Part shown: positions 26,009 through 32,963 of the stretch, piece after piece
Numbering within the stretch: the stretch's first letter is position 1
Layout: every line of letters starts with the position of its first letter
NCBI GenBank assembly: GCA_002483765.1
Contig: DLIO01000116.1
Span: 1-40,026, forward strand
Length of the DNA: 40,026 bases
DNA from: Lentisphaeria bacterium UBA7640
Lineage (GTDB): Bacteria; Verrucomicrobiota; Lentisphaeria; Victivallales; Victivallaceae
Direction of reading: 5' to 3'
Program-made: the position numbers and the translations under genes
The notes under the pieces: model-generated
What the model was told of the DNA's origin: nothing
Seen by the model: the letters and a program-made list of their open reading frames with translations, nothing else
Database searches by the model: none

Positions 26009-27124
26009 CTATTGATCTTTATATATTTTTCGTTTGAAGCTATTTGCTTTGCGAAGCTTTTGTTTTTGCAACTCTTTCTTCGCATTGATGATCTGCTCAA
26101 CCCGCTGCATACCTAATTGGGCAACTTCATTTGATTTATCTATTTCAAGCCCCTGTTGCCAGAAGTCAGAGGCAGCCTGATATTCGCCAATCACTTCAAG
26201 TGCAATCGCCATATTTGAAACGTCAGCAATTTTGGGATCACCTTCTGAAATGATCTCATCCAGTAGTTTTATAGCTTCTGTATAGGCATGAGCCTTTAAG
26301 AGCAAAACTGTTTTTTTATTACCATCTTCATTTATCTCTATCTCCCGGCTTTCAGTATGAGGAGATATATCAGCAATGATTTGATCAATTGCCGGCATAA
26401 TCATTTTAGCAATAATTGCCGAATTTACCGGAATTGCCGCAATTTTTTCATAGCCATATTGCTCGTGATAGGTTAATGAGTTAAACTCTTTTTGGTAAGC
26501 GATTTTTCCGGACTTATCATAAAGCACGGCTTGCAACTTTCCAGTAGCATCGACAGTGTATACTGTAATTTCGACTTGTTGTTTTTTGACTCGTGCCCTC
26601 TCGTAATTTGGCGATGAACTCGGGATGTCACTTTTGTCGCGTTTATACGGTAGATAAGTTAACTCAGCCTCTCTTTCAGTCTTTTTCTTATGTTTTTTTA
26701 TATCAGCTTCCAGGAAAACCTCAAGGCGCGCCGACTCGATTTCAGATGCAGAGTATAAATCATAACCATGAGGGAATTTTTTCTGCTTCATCAATTGCTG
26801 TAAACCATCAACACCACTACTGTCACCCCACAAAACATCTACGGTTTTACAAAACCCCTCATCGTTGAGTTGTGCAGCAATTCGTCCACAAAGATCATTT
26901 TGAGCAGATTTAAGGTCATACTCACTGACAGCATTCCCCGTTAGTGTGATTTTCGCAGCGATACTTAAAGGGGAAATTGATGAGAGATCAGCAATTTCGC
27001 GTGGTGGCATGAGATAGTCAACTTGTAATCGATTGTCCGGTGTCGCACAACCAGTTAAGATAATCAATGTTATTACACCTAAAAGCAGTTGTATTCGGCC
27101 TGCTATTACATTTGGATAACTCAT
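26009..27124 (-). CDS. Lipoprotein with C-terminal TPR-like helices
   Basis: A 371-residue lipoprotein; the signal includes LLLGVITLIILTGC (lipobox ILTGC). After a Pro-rich stretch, residues about 50-240 form an alpha/beta domain with a charged insertion of Lys/Arg/Glu. The last ~100 residues hold TPR-like helices (AIALEVIGEYQAASDFWQQG) and a highly basic end (KKELQKQKLRKANSFKRKI). Its ATG overlaps the stop of the preceding gene by one base (TAATG), so translation is coupled. It is related in layout to the next lipoprotein downstream (447 residues): both pair an alpha/beta domain with terminal TPR helices. Function unknown. Confidence 0.65.
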   Translation of the reverse strand: MSYPNVIAGRIQLLLGVITLIILTGCATPDNRLQVDYLMPPREIADLSSISPLSIAAKITLTGNAVSEYDLKSAQNDLCGRIAAQLNDEGFCKTVDVLWGDSSGVDGLQQLMKQKKFPHGYDLYSASEIESARLEVFLEADIKKHKKKTEREAELTYLPYKRDKSDIPSSSPNYERARVKKQQVEITVYTVDATGKLQAVLYDKSGKIAYQKEFNSLTYHEQYGYEKIAAIPVNSAIIAKMIMPAIDQIIADISPHTESREIEINEDGNKKTVLLLKAHAYTEAIKLLDEIISEGDPKIADVSNMAIALEVIGEYQAASDFWQQGLEIDKSNEVAQLGMQRVEQIINAKKELQKQKLRKANSFKRKIYKDQ

Positions 27125-28095
27125 TATAATGTTCCTCCTATATCTGTATTATTCATCATACGCCATTTATTTTCAATGCGTCCTAATGAATTTGCACAGC
27201 CCATGATTAGAGCTTCATTATTAGTTATTTGCATGATTTTTAATTGCCTGCCAAAAGCATCCTGGAGGGAATCCGGACTAAAATCAATCATCTCACGAAC
27301 AATAGTCAACAAGTAATAGTTCGATAATGTCTCTTCAAGTTGATCCTCTTTGTCTTCGTACTCGCCAGCTTTTACAGCCACGATAAACTTTTCAAAACTA
27401 TCGGATAAAACATCCTGAGAACGTTCAATAAATTTTTGATATTGTTTATCAGAAAAGGTATTAAGCATCTCTTTATCGGCATTAAATGGGATATAGGTAT
27501 CAATGTAACGATACTGTGTGATGAATGCTTCTTTGAGTTTTTCAATAATTTGCGTCACAAACAAACTGGTATACTGCACTCGGTCGCGTTGCTTATCGCA
27601 GGTCAAATCTGAATCATAAAGTAAAATTTCAAATGAACATTTCGGGGTAAGGGTTTTCACTTCATAGAGAACCACACTAACAAATGTAGCATTAGAGGTT
27701 GAACTCTTGTCGGTTTTAATTAAAACATCATGACCACTTGATTTATTATCAATTGATTTAACGCTGTAGTTTGAATTATATTTTTTTTGCTGATCGTCGT
27801 CGAACCTAAACGCATGCTGTAAGTTTAATGCTAAGATATAATCTGGATTCTCATCGTCAATTGTTATTTTTTTGCTTGCAGCAAATTGTTGCGAGAGTTT
27901 TAAAACAATATAATTTAAGAGACTATCGCTTTTGTTTAAAGGTAAGATACATATTTTAGGATCTGTTTTAAAGTTAACCGTACTTGCTGGAGAAAGATAT
28001 TCAACCTTTTCCCATTTTCCCGTAGCGCAACCAGTAATAAATAGTATCCCCCCGATTAATAAAATATTCCTTAACCACAACCTTTTAAACTGCAT
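27124..28095 (-). CDS. Lipoprotein of unknown function
   Basis: A 323-residue lipoprotein (signal up to FITGC, near residue 23). The N-terminal part contains strands after the lipobox (KICILPLNKSD) and a helix-strand pattern (IVLKLSQQFAASKKITIDDE), as in the other lipoproteins of the cluster, suggesting a CsgG/TolB-N-like fold. The C-terminal half is helical. GGAG precedes the ATG at 28095, only 15 nt after an intergenic terminator-like hairpin that follows the first gene of the series. Its stop overlaps the next start. I cannot name a family. Confidence 0.6.
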   Translation of the reverse strand: MQFKRLWLRNILLIGGILFITGCATGKWEKVEYLSPASTVNFKTDPKICILPLNKSDSLLNYIVLKLSQQFAASKKITIDDENPDYILALNLQHAFRFDDDQQKKYNSNYSVKSIDNKSSGHDVLIKTDKSSTSNATFVSVVLYEVKTLTPKCSFEILLYDSDLTCDKQRDRVQYTSLFVTQIIEKLKEAFITQYRYIDTYIPFNADKEMLNTFSDKQYQKFIERSQDVLSDSFEKFIVAVKAGEYEDKEDQLEETLSNYYLLTIVREMIDFSPDSLQDAFGRQLKIMQITNNEALIMGCANSLGRIENKWRMMNNTDIGGTL

Positions 28096-28109
28096 TTAAT
28101 TCTCCATTT

Positions 28110-28148
28110 AATTTAAAATAAAATCCCCTATGTTTTATTTAGGGGATT
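28110..28148 (-). terminator. Intrinsic terminator inside the lipoprotein operon
   Basis: On the minus strand AATCCCCTA (28148-28140) and TAGGGGATT (28130-28122) form a perfect 9-bp stem with a 9-nt loop, followed by TTATTTT. It sits between the first lipoprotein gene (28165-28761) and the next gene, whose start is only 15 nt away. No room exists for a promoter, so downstream genes must depend on read-through or a remote promoter. This would give the first gene higher expression. Confidence 0.8.
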
Positions 28149-28164
28149 ATTAAATATATCTAAA

Positions 28165-28761
28165 TTATTTTTTTAGATTTTTAGCAACGTTTATTAACAG
28201 TTCATAACGATTATACAAGAAATCTAACTCTTTTTTGCTGTAATCAAGATTAGACTTAACTGCATTCAATGCTTTTGCTCTATTGGCGGCTTTTGTCGCT
28301 TCAGCGCCAAAACCGATGCCAGAGCTTGTAGCGTTTTTGCTCAAATCAGTAGCGGATTTGGCAATGTCAGTGACCTGACCTTGTAAAGCTTTTATTTCAC
28401 CGATCTTCCGCATTGGATTAACTTTATTGACTAATTCAGCAGTCAAGTTGAATTTTTCAGTGACGATTTTTGGAATCTCTTCCTCTTTTGCATTTGCAAA
28501 TTCGAGGATTAAATCTTTATACTCTTTTTTGCTATCAATTTCTTTAGCATATTTCCCTAATTGCTGGTTAATGCTTGACTGCAAATTATTCGTTTTTGAG
28601 ATAACTGTGTCAACTTTGGGTTCTCCAAAGGTTGTTATTGCTGGAGGTTGGCTATCTTTCAACTCCTGGTAAGTTAATGGTTTTGCTGGAGTACTGTTAC
28701 AGCCAGTAAGCATGGCTCCTGCAAAAATAGCGGCGGCAGTTGTAGTAAAAAACTTGTTCAT
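28165..28761 (-). CDS. Small helical lipoprotein, first gene of the minus-strand series
   Basis: A 198-residue lipoprotein: signal MNKFFTTTAAAIFAGAMLTGC, lipobox MLTGC. After a Pro-containing linker the mature protein is almost wholly helical and Lys/Ala/Asn-rich (LQSSINQQLGKYAKEIDSKK, KALNAVKSNLDYSKKELDFL), so a coiled coil is likely. AAGGAAAAAGAC precedes the ATG. An intrinsic terminator follows directly, so this gene may be made in excess over the rest of the series, as with abundant outer-membrane lipoproteins. It is transcribed divergently from the sigma-factor operon. No named family recognised. Confidence 0.7.
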   Translation of the reverse strand: MNKFFTTTAAAIFAGAMLTGCNSTPAKPLTYQELKDSQPPAITTFGEPKVDTVISKTNNLQSSINQQLGKYAKEIDSKKEYKDLILEFANAKEEEIPKIVTEKFNLTAELVNKVNPMRKIGEIKALQGQVTDIAKSATDLSKNATSSGIGFGAEATKAANRAKALNAVKSNLDYSKKELDFLYNRYELLINVAKNLKK

Positions 28762-29569
28762 GTCTTTTTCCTTGTTGTTGTTGTTAACAATGACCTGAGT
28801 CTGTGAAAAAACCGGATTCTTTCCTAATTGATTGATCGGAAATCAAACAATCCACTCGATTTTTACAGCCTTTTTCATTATAACCAGCATTTTTTACTTT
28901 TTTGTTTTGCTTGGTAATAATTTCGACTGCTAAATCCCATTTCTCGCTACGTTTTTCCTATAGGCTTACCTCCTCATAATGTTAATTTGTTAACTGGCTA
29001 GCTGATTGAAGCAACCAATTAAGATGTAAGTTGCTTGTAATTAAGATGTTAAGAAAAATTACCACCTTATTGTATATTTTATTGTAAATTGTTGTTAATA
29101 AGGATGATACAACATTTAAGGTTGAGATAATCAGCCAGCCAATATTTGTTATTTTGCAATACATTGCGTGGAATTGTAAAAAACCTGGATCATATATGAC
29201 CTCATTTTTTATATTAAAGGTTTCTAGACACCTTAAAAATATAAACAGCTTATATTTAATTTTAACTAATGTTTTCCCTGTTTTTCTCACGTCTCTAGGG
29301 GTACCTAATGGTTCTTCTCCTTTAGAATAATTCTGTTATTATGCATTACAAGTACAAAATAGCAAATATTTATCACAAATCTCTCAATCCACATTTTAAG
29401 AAAATCAACTTATTTTCAGATTTGTCTTGTATTTGTCTAACTAATGGCATACTTGTATTGAAATCTTACACTTTATTTAAAAAAAATGCTTTTGGGTGTA
29501 AGAATTCAGTAATACGAAGCCATTAGAATATAAAGCACACGATTATTTAGAGACGGAGTATGTGATAAT
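28762..29569. promoter_or_regulatory. AT-rich divergent regulatory region between lipoprotein and sigma operons
   Basis: About 800 bp without a convincing gene separate the two divergent operons. It should hold promoters for both. On the minus strand TATAAT occurs near 28875-28880, but its -35 region is poor. A strong orphan GAGGAGGT lies at 28968-28975 (minus), preceded by ATG and followed by TAA (ATGAGGAGGTAA, a three-codon frame). A minus-strand frame at about 28785-28955 is open for over 50 codons without a start. An inverted repeat sits at 29464-29503 upstream of the sigma gene. A 102-codon frame at 28982-29290 is AT-rich and I do not support it. Confidence 0.45.
29464..29503. promoter_or_regulatory. 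Inverted repeat TCTTACAC/GTGTAAGA, possible operator upstream of the sigma gene
   Basis: TCTTACAC (29464-29471) and GTGTAAGA (29496-29503) are exact reverse complements separated by 24 bp of AT-rich DNA including an A-run. It lies about 65 bp upstream of the sigma-factor start. Spacing and placement fit an operator for an autoregulated promoter. This is inference from symmetry only. Confidence 0.35.
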
Positions 29570-30151
29570 ATGGGGTTTACGACAAGAAAAAGTATTCTGC
29601 TCAGAGTTTGTTCGGGAGATGAAATATCTTGGGAGCAGTTTTATGAAACCTATCGCCCTTTGGTCTGGCTCAGAGGTGGAGATTTTGATTTGACCTTTAG
29701 CGAACGGGAAGAGCTTTTACAACAAGTCATGCTGGCATTTTTCAAGCAGAGTAAACGATTCGTTTATTCCCCGAAAAAAGGACGGTTTCGAGATTATATG
29801 AGAACAATTATTTCGCATCAGGCATTACGGATAAAAAAGCAAAGAAATAAGGAGCATCTTTTGATTGAAGATAAATCTATGAATGATGTCCCTGATGATA
29901 ATTTAGTTATTGATGATGCCTGGGATATTGAATGGAAATCTCTAGTTTTGAGTCAAGCGTTACTTGAGTTGCGACAGAGATTGGGAAACATAACTTATCA
30001 AGCATTTGATATGTATGCACTTCAAGGCGGAGCCCCTAGTCAGGTGGCTGAATTTCTTGATATTTCTGTTAATAATGTCTATGTCGCAAAAAACCGTGCA
30101 ATTAAGCAATTACAAAAGATAATAAAAGAAATTGATTTAGTCGGAGAATAA
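29570..30151 (+). CDS. RNA polymerase sigma factor, ECF-like (sigma-70 family)
   Basis: A 193-residue sigma factor. The start FTTRKSILLRVCSGDEISWE is the opening of ECF-like sigma factors common in PVC bacteria (TRxSLLxRL...W). Region 2 includes SEREELLQQVMLAFFKQ and FRDYMRTIISHQALR; region 4 includes YQAFDMYALQGGAPSQVAEF and SVNNVYVAKNRAIKQL, the helix-turn-helix for the -35 element. The ATG at 29570 is used, with GGAG about 12 bp upstream. It is followed by the zinc-finger anti-sigma-like gene (2-bp gap), kinase and protease, all plus strand. It probably controls the divergent lipoprotein operon and itself; the inverted repeat upstream is a candidate operator. Confidence 0.9.
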   Translation: MGFTTRKSILLRVCSGDEISWEQFYETYRPLVWLRGGDFDLTFSEREELLQQVMLAFFKQSKRFVYSPKKGRFRDYMRTIISHQALRIKKQRNKEHLLIEDKSMNDVPDDNLVIDDAWDIEWKSLVLSQALLELRQRLGNITYQAFDMYALQGGAPSQVAEFLDISVNNVYVAKNRAIKQLQKIIKEIDLVGE

Positions 30152-30153
30152 AA

Positions 30154-30381
30154 ATGAAACATTATTCAAAAATAGAGCTTGATCGTTATCTTCACGATGA
30201 CATGAATATTTTATTGCGAGTTGCATGTAGCAAGCATTTGAAAAACTGCGAGCAATGCAAAAACTCACTGAGTGAATTAAAAAACGATGATCAGGTGATA
30301 GAGCAAATCCGGCAAGGAATTAAATTATTGAATTCAGTTCCACACAAAAACTCTAAAAGTTCCGATTGTGGCTTAACTTAA
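30154..30381 (+). CDS. Putative zinc-finger anti-sigma factor (ZAS-like)
   Basis: A 75-residue cytoplasmic protein with HLKNCEQC (H28, C32, C35), the HxxxCxxC zinc motif of ZAS-type anti-sigma domains, in the usual helical setting (LDRYLHDDMNILLRVACSKH). It lacks a membrane segment, unlike most ZAS proteins, so it would be a soluble anti-sigma. It starts 2 bp after the sigma-gene stop with GGAG upstream, so co-translation is likely. Direct regulation of the sigma factor is inferred from the domain and the pairing; redox or metal control through the cysteines is possible. Confidence 0.75.
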   Translation: MKHYSKIELDRYLHDDMNILLRVACSKHLKNCEQCKNSLSELKNDDQVIEQIRQGIKLLNSVPHKNSKSSDCGLT

Positions 30382-30395
30382 CAACAGGCACTAAT

Positions 30396-31505
30396 TTGAA
30401 CAACAAAGAGATAATTGGACAATATACATTAACCCTTAAATGTGGGTACGGTGCGTACGGAGAGGTCTTTTTAGCTGAAGACCTTTCAGGCAGACAAGTT
30501 GCACTTAAACGCATTGCAAAAAATCAGTACTGTTTAGATTGGCAACGCGAATTTAATGGACTAATGAAATACTGTCACAAACAATTAAATCACCCTAATT
30601 TAATTAAAATTTATCATATTGAAGAGAATAAAGATTATTTTTACTATACCATGGAATTAGCTGATAATTTGAACGATGCCCCAGCCAGTTTCATTTCTGA
30701 TACCTTAGCCAATAGACTTGTTCGCAAGATGATTAGTTTAAATGACGCGGTAACAATAATCAAGCAACTGCTTGATGGATTAGAGGTTTTACATAATAAT
30801 AATTTAACTCATCGCGATATAAAACCGGCAAACATTATATTTGTTGACAAAATCCCAAAACTTAGTGATATTGGACTGATGACAACCATTAATACTACCG
30901 TCAGTTTTGCCGGAACAATGGGCTTTACTCCGCATGAACAACTTTTGAGCGCGATTAAAAAGAAACATCACCGTTATACCAACCAATCAGATATTTACGC
31001 AATGGGAAAAGTTTTATATTGCATGGTTACACATAACTCAGCAGATGATTTTCCCGTATTTCCGCTAGAACTAATGTCACAAAATGGCATGAAACAGCTA
31101 AACCAGATTATCAATAAAGCTTGTAACGAAAATCCCAGAATGCGTTTCGAAAATGTTGAAGAATTTAAAGACGCATTGAATGCAAAAGCTCATGCTAATA
31201 TTTTAAAAAGAAAAGTCAGCCTGAAACATGTAGCAGCAATAATTTTTATATTGGTAATTATAGCGATTATTGCAGGTAGCTGGGAATACCGCAAATCGTT
31301 TACTGCTCCAAGCGCAAAGTCAACAGCAACAAATAACATTGATGAGCCTAAACAGACGACAGTGATATCACCACAACCACCCGAAACGCGAGCAGTCATC
31401 TCACAATTAGTTGCCCCTGAGAAAAAAATGACTATACATAAACCAGTAAAATACCCACAATCTGGTAGCTTCTTTGCCGACTCAAAAATAGACGATGATT
31501 TTTAA
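30396..31505 (+). CDS. Membrane Ser/Thr protein kinase with DDDF C-terminus
   Basis: A 369-residue kinase. The ATP-binding loop is CGYGAYGEVFLAED, with lysine K38 in QVALKRI. The catalytic loop is HRDIKPANI (H139, D141). The metal motif is SDIGLM (D158), with Ile in place of the usual Phe (DIG for DFG). APE is replaced by FTPHEQ. A single membrane helix (about 279-297, AAIIFILVIIAIIAG) is followed by a low-complexity periplasmic tail ending SGSFFADSKIDDDF. A TTG at 30396 with AGG seven bases upstream is my choice of start; a TTG at 30366 would overlap the ZAS gene. It sits between the ZAS and protease genes, so it is probably part of a sigma-linked envelope sensing pathway. The C-terminal tail matches that of the 570-residue exported protein. 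Confidence 0.85.
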   Translation: MNNKEIIGQYTLTLKCGYGAYGEVFLAEDLSGRQVALKRIAKNQYCLDWQREFNGLMKYCHKQLNHPNLIKIYHIEENKDYFYYTMELADNLNDAPASFISDTLANRLVRKMISLNDAVTIIKQLLDGLEVLHNNNLTHRDIKPANIIFVDKIPKLSDIGLMTTINTTVSFAGTMGFTPHEQLLSAIKKKHHRYTNQSDIYAMGKVLYCMVTHNSADDFPVFPLELMSQNGMKQLNQIINKACNENPRMRFENVEEFKDALNAKAHANILKRKVSLKHVAAIIFILVIIAIIAGSWEYRKSFTAPSAKSTATNNIDEPKQTTVISPQPPETRAVISQLVAPEKKMTIHKPVKYPQSGSFFADSKIDDDF

Positions 31506-31527
31506 TAAATAAAACATGGAGATTTAA

Positions 31528-32565
31528 ATGATGAAAAAACTAAGTTGGAGTATTTTGTGCATAATGTTATTGAGTGCGGGTACTAGTTATACCGCGCCCA
31601 AAAATGAAATGAGTGAGCAGGAAAAATTTATCCAAAATTTTCTAAAAGACAAGGATGAATCCAATAACAGAATTGATTCTGATGTTACTCCCGATGTCAG
31701 TAAATCAGATGGCTTCATTCAGCGCAACAATCTTAACCCGAATGTTCAACCAAAAACAAAACAGGAAACTCCAAAAACAAAAACAGAAATCCCCGGAAAA
31801 ACTCCTGAAAAAGTTAATCCATGGACAGGCAAATCCATTCCCCGAAAACCGTCGCCAAAACCATCTCCCCCTCCTAAAGAGACCCAAAAACAAAAACCTG
31901 AATGGGATTGGAAAAATACAAAAACAAATCCGCAACGGTCGGGTTCTGGCTTCTTGATTAATCCATCGGGCCATATTGTCACAAATTATCATGTTGTAAG
32001 AAATGACGATAAACTTTTAATAAGAACAGTACACGGCGACTTCCCTGCTCAAGTTGTTGTTCATGATAAAGAAAACGACTTGACAATTTTGAAAATAAAT
32101 AGTGACAAACAGTTTACCCCCCTGCCATTCTCATCCGCTAACACGATCTCGGCAGGCACAGAAGTTTTCACTATCGGCTTCCCGATGCCAGCAATTCAAG
32201 GCTTTCAGCCCAAAGTATCAAAAGGAATAATATCCAGCACCAGTGGCGTAAAAGATGACCTCAGACATTACCAAATAGCAGTACCAGTTCAACCGGGGAA
32301 TTCAGGTGGAATGCTGGCCAATTTGGATGGGCATATAATTGGCATAATTGTTGCAACCCTGAAAGTATCTGACATCTATAGGCAAACTGGAATAATGCCA
32401 CAAAATGTAAATTATGCCATAAAAGCTTATCTTTTGTTAGAATTACTTGATAAGTCTGGATTAAAAAACACTATAACATTTGCCCAAAAGACAGATAGTC
32501 CTCCCAGCTTTGAAGCTGTCGTAAACAGTTGTACTAATTCAGTTGTCATGATCCTAGTGTATTGA
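31528..32565 (+). CDS. Exported trypsin-like (HtrA-type) serine protease without PDZ
   Basis: A 345-residue protease: signal MMKKLSWSILCIMLLSAGTS, then a Lys/Pro/Gln-rich linker (about 75-130) and a trypsin fold. The catalytic triad is complete: H155 in TNYHVV, D184 in KENDLTIL and S259 in VQPGNSGGML. SGSGFLINPSGHIVTNYHV is the HtrA-type opening. There is no PDZ domain after the protease domain; the last ~50 residues are short and end at NSVVMILVY. GGAG precedes the ATG. It is the last gene of the sigma operon and is followed 13 bp later by repeat island II. It is likely periplasmic; candidate substrates include the cluster's lipoproteins or an anti-sigma partner, but this is inference. Confidence 0.9.
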   Translation: MMKKLSWSILCIMLLSAGTSYTAPKNEMSEQEKFIQNFLKDKDESNNRIDSDVTPDVSKSDGFIQRNNLNPNVQPKTKQETPKTKTEIPGKTPEKVNPWTGKSIPRKPSPKPSPPPKETQKQKPEWDWKNTKTNPQRSGSGFLINPSGHIVTNYHVVRNDDKLLIRTVHGDFPAQVVVHDKENDLTILKINSDKQFTPLPFSSANTISAGTEVFTIGFPMPAIQGFQPKVSKGIISSTSGVKDDLRHYQIAVPVQPGNSGGMLANLDGHIIGIIVATLKVSDIYRQTGIMPQNVNYAIKAYLLLELLDKSGLKNTITFAQKTDSPPSFEAVVNSCTNSVVMILVY

Positions 32566-32578
32566 CAAGCGACAAAAT

Positions 32579-32643
32579 AACATAGACATTCTTGTCTGGG
32601 CGGGGGAAGAATTTAACAGTTAGAACTGGGAAAGTTGGTCCAC
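32579..32643. repeat. 65-bp direct repeat, copy A
   Basis: Starts AACATAGACATTCTTGTCTG and ends AAAGTTGGTCCAC. Copy B at 32723-32787 differs at two of 65 positions. A 20-bp partial copy is at 32848-32867. Each begins with the short inverted repeat AGAC...GTCT. Confidence 0.9.
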
Positions 32644-32722
32644 AAATGACACGAATGACACGAATGGTCACAAATTGATGGAATGGGGAAAGGCTCACGC
32701 GAAGGCGCGAAGACGCGAAGGA

Positions 32723-32787
32723 AACATAGACACTCTTGTCTGGGCGGGGGAAGAATTTAACAGTTAGAATTGGGAAAGTTGGTCCAC
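32723..32787. repeat. 65-bp direct repeat, copy B
   Basis: Differs from copy A by CACT for CATT and AATTG for AACTG only. The copies are 144 bp apart, start to start. Confidence 0.9.
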
Positions 32788-32872
32788 GCCACATCATTCG
32801 ATATGGTGGAACAAATGACACGAATTATCACGAATGTGGGAAGAGGGAACATAGACACTCTTGTCTGTGAAA

Positions 32873-32896
32873 GACACAGGCAGGAATGCCTGTGTC
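32873..32896. repeat. 10-bp stem with GNRA-type loop
   Basis: GACACAGGCA and TGCCTGTGTC pair perfectly around GGAA. It follows the third partial copy of the 65-bp repeat. No T-tract follows, so it is more like a repeat-element hairpin than a terminator. Confidence 0.75.
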
Positions 32897-32917
32897 GCCA
32901 GCGTAAATGGCGTCTTT

Positions 32918-32948
32918 AATTCGCGCGCGCATTATGCGCGCGCGAATT
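32918..32948. repeat. 31-bp perfect palindrome, copy 2
   Basis: Identical to 3609-3639 over all 31 bp. It is followed at once by another short palindrome (GTAACTCGAGTTAC, 32950-32963) and then the DUF4159 remnant. Confidence 0.9.
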
Positions 32949-32963
32949 AGTAACTCGAGTTAC

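Larger units (their letters stand above)
32566..32948. repeat. Repeat island II (mosaic intergenic repeats)
   Basis: Contents in order: 65-bp direct repeat A; ACACGAATG-type repeats; a GGGGAAAGGCTCACGCGAAG block; 65-bp repeat B; a CGCCACATCATTCG block; more CACGAAT; a 20-bp partial third copy; a 10-bp GNRA-loop hairpin; and the 31-bp palindrome. Two blocks match island I in reverse complement. There is no gene; a 91-codon minus-strand frame here is a shadow. It begins 1 bp after the protease stop and is followed by a DUF4159 remnant. Confidence 0.8.

Noticed and set aside
28982..29290. 102-codon minus-strand frame in the divergent region
   Set aside because: Very AT-rich, low complexity, GTG start without a ribosome site and no recognisable pattern. 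It lies where promoters are needed.
32546..32821. 91-codon minus-strand frame in repeat island II
   Set aside because: Its protein repeats the segment TFP(I/V)LTVKFFPRPDK because the 65-bp DNA repeat is translated twice; not a gene.
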